Origin: Wohlfahrtiimonas larvae
GTDB taxonomy: Bacteria; Pseudomonadota; Gammaproteobacteria; Cardiobacteriales; Wohlfahrtiimonadaceae
Direction: 5' to 3'
Assembly (NCBI RefSeq): GCF_039543665.1
Contig: NZ_BAABKE010000004.1
Location: 124,001-188,000, forward strand
Length of the DNA: 64,000 nt
Under the pieces are notes generated by a model. The model did no database searches. It was not told where the DNA came from and saw nothing but the letters and a program-made list of their open reading frames with translations. The position numbers were made by a program, and so were the translations under genes. Shown here one piece after another: positions 24,921 to 34,101 of the stretch (positions within the stretch are counted from its first letter, which is position 1; each line of letters starts with the position of its first letter).

Positions 24921-27422
24921 TTATCCACGGCAAGAAACTGATAATACCCTGCCTTTACGATAAACTATGCGACATTGCTGATTATTCTTCGCACCACCAC
25001 ACATTGCGGCTGAAATACTAATATTATTAACTTTGCAACCAGCTAAAGCCCCTTTACTATTATAAATCATACTCATACGGCCTGAAATAGCTTGTGGCGG
25101 CGCTGTTAAAATTGTTTCAGATTGAGCACCTTTTGCCCCCATTGTAGGCATAACCCCACGAATAGGTTGATCATTGGCAACATTACTAGCTGTATTAGCT
25201 TTTGCTACCGTTGGTGAACGCCGAGTATTTGCCACTATTCTTGCATTAATTTGATGTAATGTTTCTAAATTTGGCTCGCCTGTTACCTTATGACTATAGC
25301 GTTTTTGAAATGTTTCAATCATTTTTTTTGTTGTGGGGCCAGTCAAACCGTCAGCTTTCAATTTATAACCAAGCTTCACTAAACCTTCTTGCACACTTTT
25401 GACTGTTTGCTTTTTCAAGGTATTTTGCAAATCATCTGTAATGTCAGGATTAATAGGTAATTTATGATCTTTCTTGAATTTCTCAATAGAATCATTGGTA
25501 GCTTTACCCTGCAACCCATCAATTTTTCCATTGAAGTATCCTAATGCAGTCAAATATTCTTGAGCTTTTTGTGTTTTCTCTTTCAAAATACGTTGCTCTT
25601 CTAAGATATCTAAATACATTTGAACATAATTTTCTTTATTAACATCTCCCAATACTATTAATAAAATACCTATATCCAACTGAGTAGGATCTGATTCTGG
25701 CAATTTATATTGTTTTCGTAAATCCATCACAATCTTACGTGTTTTAGGACCAAGTGTACCTGTTGGCGCGTCTGCCAATAAACCTTTATCATTCAAATAA
25801 CGCTGGATGCGAGTAATCGTTTGGCTATTCATCTTGGCATTTGTCTGACGCCCAACTTTACCATCTATACCTAAACCATTATCTGCTTGAAAAGCTTTAA
25901 TAGATTCGGTTAATGCTTCACTAGACTTACCATCAACTTCATCCTTAAAGTATCCCAATACTGCCAACATTAATTGCAACTGAACTGTATCTTCAACACC
26001 ATGATCAGGATTAAAGCTTGCAACGCTTCCAACAATATCATCGACATGCAATTCATCAGATGAAGTGGAAACAGAAGATTCATCTGATGCAACCACTGAA
26101 GTACCAATCGCTTCATCATCACCCTCTTCTTCTATGATACCATCCTCTTCTGAATGATCAATTTCAACACTTTGTGTATCTTCTATTGAAACATCATTCG
26201 TCATCTGACCTTCATTGAAAAGCATACTCAATGTTTCTGGCAGGAGCGAACCTATAGGTTGGATACCTGATACTTCCTCATAAGATTTTAAAGCATCTAC
26301 TGTGCTTCTGCCCGGAATACCATCAATCCCCTGATCATATAACTCTAAATGCTTTAATTTTTCTTGAACTTTTTTCCAAATCATTTTTTCCAATGGTGCT
26401 TCCCATTTTGCGCTCATTATACCTGTCGGTTTTAAACCTATAGATACCTCAAAATCTTTAATTGCTTGTCGAGTGGAAGGTCCCATTTGCCCATCTAAAG
26501 TTCCCGCAGGAAACCCCGCTAATGTCAACCAAACTTGCAAGTTTAAAAGCTTACCTGCTGTTGCATTACTATCAATCAAAAAGCCTGCCGTCATTGCTTC
26601 TGTTTTTGTTGGCTCTTCAATTTTTGTATCATCTTCAACTTTAGGCTTAATTTCCTCAGCTGGTTTTGTAGGCTCAATGACTGTAGTAGGTACAGAAACT
26701 TCCATATCTTCCACTAGTTTAATTTCAGGCTCTGCTATATCAACATTAGAAACTTTAGTTACAAATTTATTTCTATTCTGAATAATATCTATTGTATTAG
26801 CATAAGATTTTTTCAATGCCACAATATCTGCCAATGACAAATGCCCTGTTTGCGGCAAATTTTCAGAAGACTGAAACGCTTTCAAAGCCTTAGCAGAAGC
26901 ATCATCCCAAATACCTGTAATAAATTCTGAATCTTCATCGAACAATAATCCCTGAAGAAAACGAACACCATCCTCTTCTAAATCAGCATACCAATCAGGT
27001 GTAATCTGCTTTTGTGGCTTCAAACCACGAGTTGTTTGATAACGTAAGATTGCTTCTTCTAAACCCTTATCATAAATACCTTGCAGGTTGAAATTCTTTG
27101 AATTAACAGGCACACCCAACAATAAAAACCATAAACGAATACGTTCAATCATTTGAGAAGACACACCGGATGCAATCTTTTGAGAGACCATCCAGCGCTG
27201 TACATTCTCATCATCATTCAGTACGGCATAGTCATACATTGTAAAACCGTGTTTATCTACAGTATTTAATAATTTGGGAGATCTTTGAACCTCTGTTTTC
27301 ACCCCATCTAAACCAGATGATGAAACAACTGTAAAAATATCTTGTTCTGTTTTAGAAAAATTCAGGAAAGCTGGGATAATAATAACAATCGCCAACCAAC
27401 CGTATTTAAGGTATTTATTCAT
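24921..27422 (-). CDS. Large envelope protein with eight peptidoglycan-binding-domain-like repeats
   Basis: 833 residues. A short N-terminal hydrophobic anchor (residues 7-22) precedes an ankyrin-like segment (about 32-88, VDKHGFTMYDYAVLNDDENV). Eight PG_binding_1-like modules follow, at about 92-148, 152-204, 292-340, 350-402, 478-530, 534-585, 616-668 and 672-726, each with the LxxxGY/F...DGxxGxxT...F pattern to varying degree. Acidic Ser/Glu linkers separate pairs (210-290, 405-475). A C-terminal region with four Cys (about 790-833) could form disulfides. No catalytic domain is visible. Only 2 bases separate it from mnmG, so it is cotranscribed. Likely a periplasmic, murein-binding structural protein; the module count is by eye. 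Confidence 0.75.
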   Translation of the reverse strand: MNKYLKYGWLAIVIIIPAFLNFSKTEQDIFTVVSSSGLDGVKTEVQRSPKLLNTVDKHGFTMYDYAVLNDDENVQRWMVSQKIASGVSSQMIERIRLWFLLLGVPVNSKNFNLQGIYDKGLEEAILRYQTTRGLKPQKQITPDWYADLEEDGVRFLQGLLFDEDSEFITGIWDDASAKALKAFQSSENLPQTGHLSLADIVALKKSYANTIDIIQNRNKFVTKVSNVDIAEPEIKLVEDMEVSVPTTVIEPTKPAEEIKPKVEDDTKIEEPTKTEAMTAGFLIDSNATAGKLLNLQVWLTLAGFPAGTLDGQMGPSTRQAIKDFEVSIGLKPTGIMSAKWEAPLEKMIWKKVQEKLKHLELYDQGIDGIPGRSTVDALKSYEEVSGIQPIGSLLPETLSMLFNEGQMTNDVSIEDTQSVEIDHSEEDGIIEEEGDDEAIGTSVVASDESSVSTSSDELHVDDIVGSVASFNPDHGVEDTVQLQLMLAVLGYFKDEVDGKSSEALTESIKAFQADNGLGIDGKVGRQTNAKMNSQTITRIQRYLNDKGLLADAPTGTLGPKTRKIVMDLRKQYKLPESDPTQLDIGILLIVLGDVNKENYVQMYLDILEEQRILKEKTQKAQEYLTALGYFNGKIDGLQGKATNDSIEKFKKDHKLPINPDITDDLQNTLKKQTVKSVQEGLVKLGYKLKADGLTGPTTKKMIETFQKRYSHKVTGEPNLETLHQINARIVANTRRSPTVAKANTASNVANDQPIRGVMPTMGAKGAQSETILTAPPQAISGRMSMIYNSKGALAGCKVNNISISAAMCGGAKNNQQCRIVYRKGRVLSVSCRG

Positions 27423-27424
27423 CT

Positions 27425-29317
27425 TTATTCCTTAATTGTTGGAATGAGTCCTTTTCTTAAAAGTACCAATAATAGAGAAATTGCTGCAGGTGTCACACCT
27501 TGGATGCGCGAAGCTTGACCTATTGTTTCAGGCTTCTGGCGGGTTAATTTCTCGCACTGTTCCCTAGATAAGCCTTTAATTGCTGCATAATCGATATTAT
27601 GTGGCAATTTAGCTTCTTCAAATTTTTTATTGCGCGCTATTTCATCCATTCCACGTTGAATATAACCTTCATATTTTGTCTGAATAACCACTTCTTCAAT
27701 TGCAATGCGAGATAAATCATCAAATTGAGGCGCTTCAGGTAATTTTTCTAAAGCTTCAAATGTTACTTCAGGACGTTTTAACAGTGTCAATGCTCGCATA
27801 TTATGAGGCATAACTACGGAAGTTTCTGCTTGCAATTGTTTACCTTGCTCAGACTCCACTGCAACCATCCAATCACGTAAACGACCTTCTGCTGCAATAC
27901 GATCTTCATTTTTCTGCAAATAATGTTGCCATTGGTCATCACTCACTAAACCTAATTCATAACCGATTGGTGTTAAACGTTCATCCGCATTATCTTCACG
28001 TAAAATTAAACGATATTCTGAACGAGATGTGAACATACGATAAGGTTCTTGAACGCCTTGTGTGATCAAGTCATCCAACATTACACCGATGTATGATTCA
28101 TGACGAAGTGGATACCATTCTTCTTTACCCAAGTAATTACGTGCAGCATTTAATCCTGCGATCAAACCTTGTGCAGCAGCTTCCTCATAACCAGTTGTAC
28201 CATTGATTTGTCCTGCAAAGTACAAGTTCTGAATTGCTTTAGTTTCTAACGTAAATTTCAAATCACGAGGATCAAAGAAATCATACTCAATCGCATAACC
28301 AGGGCGTGTAATGTGTGCATTTTCTAAACCTGGAATACTGTGAACTAAGTTGATTTGCACATCAAATGGCAAACTTGTTGAAATACCATTTGGATAATAT
28401 TCATAAGTTGATAAGCCTTCAGGCTCTAAAAATACATGATGGCGATCTTTATCCGCAAAACGCATGATCTTATCTTCAACCGATGGACAATATCTTGGGC
28501 CAATGCCTTCAATTACACCTGCATACATTGGTGAACGATCTAAACCGCCACGAATGATTTCGTGCGTACGTTCATTGGTATAAGTTGTCCAACAAGAGAT
28601 TTGGCGCGGATGTTGCAATCTTTCTCTCATGTAAGAGAAATATGGCACAGGATCATCACCTTTTTGTTCTTCCATACCTGAAAAATCAATCGTACGACCA
28701 TCAATGCGTGGCGGTGTACCAGTTTTCAAGCGATGAATATTCAAAGGCAATTCACGCAATTTTTTCGCCAAACTATTCGATGGTGGATCGCCCATGCGAC
28801 CGCCTTCATAATTGGACATACCAACATGAATCAAGCCTGATAAGAATGTGCCTGCTGTCAATACAACGGAATGACCATGAAAGCGAATGCCAGATTGCGT
28901 CACAACGCCTGTGATTTTATCACCTTCAATGATGAAATCATCCGCTGCTTGTTGGAAAATAAAGAGGTTTTCTTGCTCTTCCACATATTTACGGACAGCA
29001 GCACGATACAAAGCACGATCCGCTTGCGCACGTGAAGAACGAACCGCGGGGCCTTTAGATGCATTCAAAATACGGAATTGAATACCACCTAAGTCTGTCG
29101 CTTTCGCCATCAAACCGCCAAGTGCATCGATCTCTTTAACGATCTGCCCTTTCCCAATCCCGCCGATTGCTGGGTTACAGCTCATCTGCCCGATTGTTTC
29201 AATGTTATGTGTTAATAATAATGTGGGAACACCCAATCTTGCTGAAGCCATCGCTGCTTCTGTACCAGCATGTCCGCCACCGACGATAATTACGCCAAAA
29301 TGTCTAGGAAAGTCCAT
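27425..29317 (-). CDS. mnmG: tRNA uridine-5-carboxymethylaminomethyl modification enzyme MnmG (GidA)
   Basis: 630 residues. FAD-binding GGGHAGTEAAMASARLG at the N-terminus, the conserved CNPAIGGIGKGQIVKE, and the C-terminal GPxY-type region. With MnmE it makes cmnm5U34 in tRNAs. First gene of the pair with the peptidoglycan-binding repeat protein. No mnmE, rsmG or oriC-linked genes are present nearby. Confidence 0.97.
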   Translation of the reverse strand: MDFPRHFGVIIVGGGHAGTEAAMASARLGVPTLLLTHNIETIGQMSCNPAIGGIGKGQIVKEIDALGGLMAKATDLGGIQFRILNASKGPAVRSSRAQADRALYRAAVRKYVEEQENLFIFQQAADDFIIEGDKITGVVTQSGIRFHGHSVVLTAGTFLSGLIHVGMSNYEGGRMGDPPSNSLAKKLRELPLNIHRLKTGTPPRIDGRTIDFSGMEEQKGDDPVPYFSYMRERLQHPRQISCWTTYTNERTHEIIRGGLDRSPMYAGVIEGIGPRYCPSVEDKIMRFADKDRHHVFLEPEGLSTYEYYPNGISTSLPFDVQINLVHSIPGLENAHITRPGYAIEYDFFDPRDLKFTLETKAIQNLYFAGQINGTTGYEEAAAQGLIAGLNAARNYLGKEEWYPLRHESYIGVMLDDLITQGVQEPYRMFTSRSEYRLILREDNADERLTPIGYELGLVSDDQWQHYLQKNEDRIAAEGRLRDWMVAVESEQGKQLQAETSVVMPHNMRALTLLKRPEVTFEALEKLPEAPQFDDLSRIAIEEVVIQTKYEGYIQRGMDEIARNKKFEEAKLPHNIDYAAIKGLSREQCEKLTRQKPETIGQASRIQGVTPAAISLLLVLLRKGLIPTIKE

Positions 29318-29447
29318 AAATACACTTATATCTTAAAGAAAAGCAAAACAGCTATCTTATCAGTTTTATGATGAAATCCCAATAAGCCATACAGATATTT
29401 ACATATAAGATTTTACATATAATTTATAAATTCACTGGTAAACTCAC

Positions 29448-29481
29448 AATATATCTATTATCCTCGATATATAGATATATT
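29448..29481. promoter_or_regulatory. Inverted repeat before the luciferase-like oxidoreductase gene
   Basis: AATATATCTA / TAGATATATT perfect 10-bp arms separated by 14 bases, ending 12 bases before the ATG. Could be an operator or just A/T-rich chance. Confidence 0.3.
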
Positions 29482-29493
29482 AAAGGAGCGATC

Positions 29494-30495
29494 ATGCAAA
29501 AGAAAATTCCGATTTCATTATTAGATTTAGTCCCTGTTGGCGAAGGGCAAACCATTGCAACAGCAATCAACCAATCTGTTGAATTGGCACAATGCGCTGA
29601 AAACGTAGGCTTTAAAAGATTCTGGTTGGCTGAACATCACAACATGGCTGGCATTGCAAGTGCTGCAACATCCCTTTTGTTGTGCCACATTGGGAATCAT
29701 ACACAAAAAATCAGAATTGGCGCAGGCGGAATCATGTTGCCTAACCATTCACCTTTAGTGATTGCAGAGCAATTTGGCACATTGGCAACGCTTTTCCCTG
29801 ATCGCATTGATTTAGGTTTAGGTAGAGCGCCCGGAAGCGATATGACAACCGCAACTGCACTTCGTCGTAATCAACAAAAATCTGATCATTTCCCGAGCGA
29901 TGTTGTGGAACTGCAATATTATTTGAACTCTGATGATGATACAGATTTAGTCAAAGCATTTCCCGGCCGAGGCACAAAGATTCCGTTATGGATGCTAGGT
30001 TCTAGTTTATTTGGTGCGCAATTAGCAGCACATCTAGGTTTGCCTTATGCATTTGCCTCACACTTTGCACCGCAAATGTTAAAACAAGCGGTGGAAGTTT
30101 ATCGCCAGCAATTTAAACCATCAAAACAATTAGCTGAGCCTTATGTCAGCATTGCTGCAAATTTAGTCTTGAGCGAAACAGTTGAAGATGCTGAATATCA
30201 CTTCACATCGAAACAGCAAGCTTTTACAAATTTAAGGCGCAATCAGGCAGGATTAACACCAAAACCAATCAAAGATATTGAAACCTTTTGGTCACCTGTC
30301 GAAAAACAAAGCACAAGCGCCGCGTTATCTTGTTCCTTTATCGGCACAGTGGATTCTGTGTCACCTCAAATTGATGCATTCCTAGCTGAATATCAACCGG
30401 AGGAATTGATTGTCACTTGCGGTATTTATGATCAAGCAGCACGTTTAAAAACATTAAAACTTGCCAAAGCATTACCACAATTTCAGTTTATGTAA
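29494..30495 (+). CDS. Luciferase-like (LLM class) flavin-dependent oxidoreductase
   Basis: 333 residues. TIM-barrel of the bacterial-luciferase superfamily: FKRFWLAEHHNMAGIASAA, IRIGAGGIMLPNHSP and RIDLGLGRAPGSD match the YhbW/LLM family. FMN/F420-type reductase or monooxygenase of unknown substrate. AAAGGAGCG RBS. Monocistronic between mnmG (divergent) and tehB (convergent). Confidence 0.9.
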   Translation: MQKKIPISLLDLVPVGEGQTIATAINQSVELAQCAENVGFKRFWLAEHHNMAGIASAATSLLLCHIGNHTQKIRIGAGGIMLPNHSPLVIAEQFGTLATLFPDRIDLGLGRAPGSDMTTATALRRNQQKSDHFPSDVVELQYYLNSDDDTDLVKAFPGRGTKIPLWMLGSSLFGAQLAAHLGLPYAFASHFAPQMLKQAVEVYRQQFKPSKQLAEPYVSIAANLVLSETVEDAEYHFTSKQQAFTNLRRNQAGLTPKPIKDIETFWSPVEKQSTSAALSCSFIGTVDSVSPQIDAFLAEYQPEELIVTCGIYDQAARLKTLKLAKALPQFQFM

Positions 30496-30518
30496 TTGAG
30501 TTCCAAAACGATCTAAAA

Positions 30519-30548
30519 AGCTCTTTTTCTCCTGAGGGAAAAGAGCTT
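30519..30548. terminator. Terminator between the LLM gene and tehB
   Basis: AAGCTCTTTT / GAAAAGAGCTT with a T run on the minus strand, so it mainly serves tehB. Confidence 0.75.
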
Positions 30549-30564
30549 AATCAATGAGTGCTAA

Positions 30565-31164
30565 TTATTTAAGGCGCTTTGCCAATATCGTTGCAAACTG
30601 TAATTTCACACGATTGCCATTGGCATCTAAACGATGTAATTCACCCACATCTTCGTTATAAGTCACAATTTCCCAATCTTTATAATATTCCTGCAATTCG
30701 CCTTCTTTAAAAGTGAATGAGAAACCCTGATCACATGGATATTGCGCTGTATCCATTGCTGATACAATTAAGTTATAACCATTCACATTAGTATGCTCTT
30801 GCATATTACGAATAATATCTGGCACACGATCTGCATTCAAAAACATGAAAACTACGGTTGAGAAAATAAAATCATACTGCCCTTCGATTGCCCCTGTATT
30901 AATATCATAAATTGAAGGATTAATATTGGTTAATGCTTCTTTAGCAATAATATTCTTAAGGGCATAAATGCTATTGCCATTAACATCTACCGATGTCACA
31001 TCAAACCCCAATGAATTCAGATACAAGCTATTACGCCCTTGCCCACAGCCGAGATCAAATGCTTTACAAGGCTGAATAATTTTAGTTGCCGCAACCACAT
31101 CTGTATGTGGCATCGTTAAATCATAATTTTTATGATAATAATCAACTGTACGAACTTTACTCAT
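30565..31164 (-). CDS. tehB: TehB-like SAM-dependent methyltransferase
   Basis: 199 residues. SAM motif AFDLGCGQGRNSLYL and start RTVDYYHKNYDLTMPHTDVV are characteristic of TehB. The E. coli enzyme methylates tellurite and detoxifies selenite, which may be relevant near a Sec-SelD, but this is not shown here. Other substrates are possible for this family. Confidence 0.88.
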   Translation of the reverse strand: MSKVRTVDYYHKNYDLTMPHTDVVAATKIIQPCKAFDLGCGQGRNSLYLNSLGFDVTSVDVNGNSIYALKNIIAKEALTNINPSIYDINTGAIEGQYDFIFSTVVFMFLNADRVPDIIRNMQEHTNVNGYNLIVSAMDTAQYPCDQGFSFTFKEGELQEYYKDWEIVTYNEDVGELHRLDANGNRVKLQFATILAKRLK

Positions 31165-31296
31165 TTTTCTTGTCTCACATTAAAAGATTTAATAGAGCAT
31201 TATTATAACAGTTATCTTACGGATGATAGTGCTAACATCATTGTCTTAATTGAGTTATTTTTTACAAAAAATTTAGATTTATTTTTTTGACAAGCG

Positions 31297-31336
31297 TATA
31301 ATTCGATGAAATCATTTGCAAATGAGAACTTTTATC
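31297..31336 (+). promoter_or_regulatory. P19 promoter with candidate Fur box
   Basis: TATAAT at 31297-31302 is followed by the palindrome TCATTTGCAAATGA (31312-31325) and, overlapping it, GCAAATGAGAACTTTTATC at 31318-31336, which matches 13 of 19 positions of the Fur consensus. Iron repression of the downstream uptake genes is inferred. No good -35 is seen. Confidence 0.55.
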
Positions 31337-31372
31337 AATTAAGTATTTAAGAAATAAAGGAAAATAAAGAGC

Positions 31373-31927
31373 ATGTATACAAAAATCGGTCTCACAAGTT
31401 TGCTTATTCTAACTTCATATGGTTTTGCTCAAGAATACCCTGTTGGTCAGCCTATCATTGAAAATGGTATGGAAATTCAAGGGGTTTATTTGCAACCAAT
31501 CACAATGGATACAGAAGAAGGTTCACATAAAATGCATCATTTACCGGCTGTAGAAGCTGATGTGCATTTAGAAGCAGATATTCATGCTGTGGAAGATAAC
31601 CCAAATGGTTTTGCTGAAGGTGATTGGATTCCATATTTAGTTGTGGATTACTCTATCCAACGCATTGATAAAGATGGCAGCCCAAAACAGAGCGGCACTT
31701 TCATGCCAATGGTTGCTAATGATGGCCCTCATTATGGTGAAAACTTAAAATTAGATGGCGTAGGTAAATATAAAGTCAACTTTAAAATCTCACCACCTTC
31801 ATACAACAAAGAAGCTACATTCGGCCGACATATTGACAAAGAAACTGGGGTTGCACCATGGTTTGAGCCCTTCAACGTAGAATGGGAATTTGACTATGCT
31901 GGTACTGGCCGTAAAGGTAGTTACTAG
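31373..31927 (+). CDS. P19/Tp34-family periplasmic high-affinity iron(II)-transport protein
   Basis: 184 residues with a signal peptide (cleavage near YGFA|QEYP). The motif MHHLPAVEADVHLEADIHA gives the metal-binding His/Met/Glu cluster of Campylobacter P19 and E. coli FetP, which bind Cu and Fe. Works with an FTR1-type permease in iron acquisition. It is followed by a terminator-like hairpin and then the cupredoxin-FTR1-EfeO-EfeB genes. A candidate Fur site lies upstream. GAAATAAAGGAAA gives the RBS AAGGA. Confidence 0.9.
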   Translation: MYTKIGLTSLLILTSYGFAQEYPVGQPIIENGMEIQGVYLQPITMDTEEGSHKMHHLPAVEADVHLEADIHAVEDNPNGFAEGDWIPYLVVDYSIQRIDKDGSPKQSGTFMPMVANDGPHYGENLKLDGVGKYKVNFKISPPSYNKEATFGRHIDKETGVAPWFEPFNVEWEFDYAGTGRKGSY

Positions 31928-31939
31928 TCAAGCAAGATA

Positions 31940-31969
31940 AAGCGCATGAACACCAAATCATGCGTTTTT
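31940..31969 (+). terminator. Hairpin between P19 and downstream iron-uptake genes
   Basis: AGCGCATG / CATGCGTT (one G-U) with a 10-base loop and a five-T tail. May be partial termination that sets P19 above the permease genes. Confidence 0.6.
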
Positions 31970-32009
31970 CTTATTTCAATCATCTATTTAGAGTTTAATA
32001 AAAATATCT

Positions 32010-32348
32010 ATGAAAAAGCTCATTATATTATTTACACTTGGGTTATTCATTCTATCTGCTAACGCTATAGCAAAAGACAATAAATATACAGTTCAATTAG
32101 AAATGAATGATGGCGATCTAATCCCTTTAGTACTTGAAGTCCCTGCCAAAACCAAAATCAGAATTGAAGTCAAAAATATCGGTACTCAGCCTGCTGAATT
32201 TGAAAGCACACAATTACGAAAAGAAAAAGTATTAGCACCAGGCGCAAAATCTGTTGTTGTCATTGCACCATTAAAACCAGGTAGCTATGAATTTTTTGAT
32301 GATTTCCACTTAGATCATCCTCGCGGCACAATTTTAGTTAAAGAATAA
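32010..32348 (+). CDS. Cupredoxin-domain periplasmic protein (EfeO N-domain type)
   Basis: 112 residues with a signal peptide (LSANAIA). The C-terminal motif GSYEFFDDFHLDHPRGTILV resembles the cupredoxin domain fused to the N-terminus of EfeO, where it helps bind/oxidise iron. Here it is a separate gene. A His is in FHLDH; the usual Cys copper ligand is not present, so any Cu or Fe site is not classical blue-copper. Confidence 0.85.
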   Translation: MKKLIILFTLGLFILSANAIAKDNKYTVQLEMNDGDLIPLVLEVPAKTKIRIEVKNIGTQPAEFESTQLRKEKVLAPGAKSVVVIAPLKPGSYEFFDDFHLDHPRGTILVKE

Positions 32349-32364
32349 AAATTAAAGGCAACTC

Positions 32365-33207
32365 ATGGGAAATGTATTATTTGTTGTATGGCGTGAAAGC
32401 TTTGAAGCCTTGCTCGTTATTGGCATTATCTACAGCTGGATCAAACGCCATCCTGACACTAAAAATGGCATGAATTTTTTATGGGGCGGCGTTGCTTTAG
32501 GCGTAGCTATCTCTATAATTCTAGCACTAGCAATCTATGGCGTTTTCAGCACATTAGAAGATATTTGGCAAACAAGCTTCATGATCTTCATGGAAATATT
32601 GGCCTGTATTTTGATTGTACAAATGGTTTATTGGATGAATAAACATGGTAAAGAAATGAGCCAAGCTTTAATTCAAGGCATCGATCGAAATACAAAAAAA
32701 CATTCTTGGTGGGGAGCTCTTTTCATTATCGCCATTGCCATTGCACGAGAAGGCAGTGAAATTGTTGTCTTTCTCTCTGCAATCATCATGAATTTAACAC
32801 CTGAAACAACTGGCGCTTTTGCCATTGAAGTATTAATAGGCTTAGCAATCGCAGGTGTCACATTAATTGCATTTATCTATACTTCCAAAATTATTTCTTG
32901 GAAATGGTTCTTCACAATTACAGGCATCATGTTGTTATTTTTAGCTGCAACACTCTTACTTCGCGCAACTGATGAGATTGCCAACTTATTCCTAGAATAT
33001 GACATCGATTTACCAGAATTTTTTGAAATGTCATTATGGGATACCAGTAGCTTACTTGATGATGGTCAAGGTATAGGTAATTTCTTATCATCTTTCTTTG
33101 CTTACCGTTCTCAACCTACAGGGTTATCGGTTACTGTATTTATTGTTTATTGGATCATTGTTGGCTTAATATTTTGGAGAGGTTCTCGTGGACAAAAAAA
33201 TCATTAG
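32365..33207 (+). CDS. efeU: FTR1-family iron permease (EfeU-like)
   Basis: 280 residues with seven hydrophobic segments. The two REXXE iron-ligand motifs are RESFE (near residue 10) and REGSE (near residue 127). Inner-membrane permease that takes up iron with P19 and EfeO-type partners. Ends overlapping the next gene by 20 bases (frame change), implying coupled translation. Confidence 0.93.
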   Translation: MGNVLFVVWRESFEALLVIGIIYSWIKRHPDTKNGMNFLWGGVALGVAISIILALAIYGVFSTLEDIWQTSFMIFMEILACILIVQMVYWMNKHGKEMSQALIQGIDRNTKKHSWWGALFIIAIAIAREGSEIVVFLSAIIMNLTPETTGAFAIEVLIGLAIAGVTLIAFIYTSKIISWKWFFTITGIMLLFLAATLLLRATDEIANLFLEYDIDLPEFFEMSLWDTSSLLDDGQGIGNFLSSFFAYRSQPTGLSVTVFIVYWIIVGLIFWRGSRGQKNH

Positions 33208-34099
33208 CCTATGCATTCTTATATTATCCACCACATTTGGCAATGCAAAAGTTGGTCGACAAGCCATTTTACAATCTAGCGATCAACCACCTATCGTTGC
33301 ATTAGGTGATATTCCCAATCCTAAACAATTTCAGCCTGCCATTGATGCATATATGAAAATTGCCACAGAACGCATGCGAAATATTGAAACACTGCTAACA
33401 CAATTATCAGAAGCATTAGAGCACAATGATTTAACATCGGCCCAACAAAAATATATAGAAGCTCATTATCAATATGAAACTATTCGCCCTGTTGTATTAG
33501 TGTTTGGCAACATTGATCGCATGATTAACTCAAGGGCTGAAGCATTTTTAGCACGCGAACAAGATCCTAATTTCAAAGGCTTTCATGCCGTTGAATATGA
33601 GCTCTTCGCACAAAAAAATGTTGAAAAAGCCTTGTTGGAAAATCAAAAGCTCTTAAAAAATGTGAAAGATTTAGCAAAACGTGTTGCAATTGAAACGATA
33701 TTTTTGCCAAAACTCGTACAATCTGCACCTGATTTCGCAGAGAATATTTTAGAAAATAAGCTTTCTGGACATGACAATATCTATAGTGGTGCAGATTTAG
33801 GTGAAATTGTGGCCAATCTTGAAGGAATTGACCTTGTTATTACACAATTACAAGGCTTTATTCCACAAGAACTATTACAAACCACTTTGCCATTAGATAT
33901 CAAAATCCGCTCACGATTACAAAAATATATGATAGATACTGGATTTATGCCCTACTCAGCATTAACAAATGAAGATAAACACGAATTGTATGGTGATGTT
34001 TCTGCATTAGCTGAACAATTAGCCAAGTTACGAAGCATATTAAAAGTACAGGTTTACCATCAATTTAATGGTTTAGATATTAAGAATGAGGAGAAATAA
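33188..34099 (+). CDS. efeO: Imelysin-like M75 protein (EfeO C-domain)
   Basis: 303 residues with a signal peptide. M75 fold; the conserved HxxE is in GFHAVEYELF, thought to bind metal. In E. coli this domain is fused behind a cupredoxin domain, but here the two are separate genes two cistrons apart. Periplasmic iron-binding partner of EfeU. The GTG start at 33188 lies in the efeU 3' end. Confidence 0.9.
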   Translation: MDKKIISLCILILSTTFGNAKVGRQAILQSSDQPPIVALGDIPNPKQFQPAIDAYMKIATERMRNIETLLTQLSEALEHNDLTSAQQKYIEAHYQYETIRPVVLVFGNIDRMINSRAEAFLAREQDPNFKGFHAVEYELFAQKNVEKALLENQKLLKNVKDLAKRVAIETIFLPKLVQSAPDFAENILENKLSGHDNIYSGADLGEIVANLEGIDLVITQLQGFIPQELLQTTLPLDIKIRSRLQKYMIDTGFMPYSALTNEDKHELYGDVSALAEQLAKLRSILKVQVYHQFNGLDIKNEEK

Positions 34100-34101
34100 A
34101 T

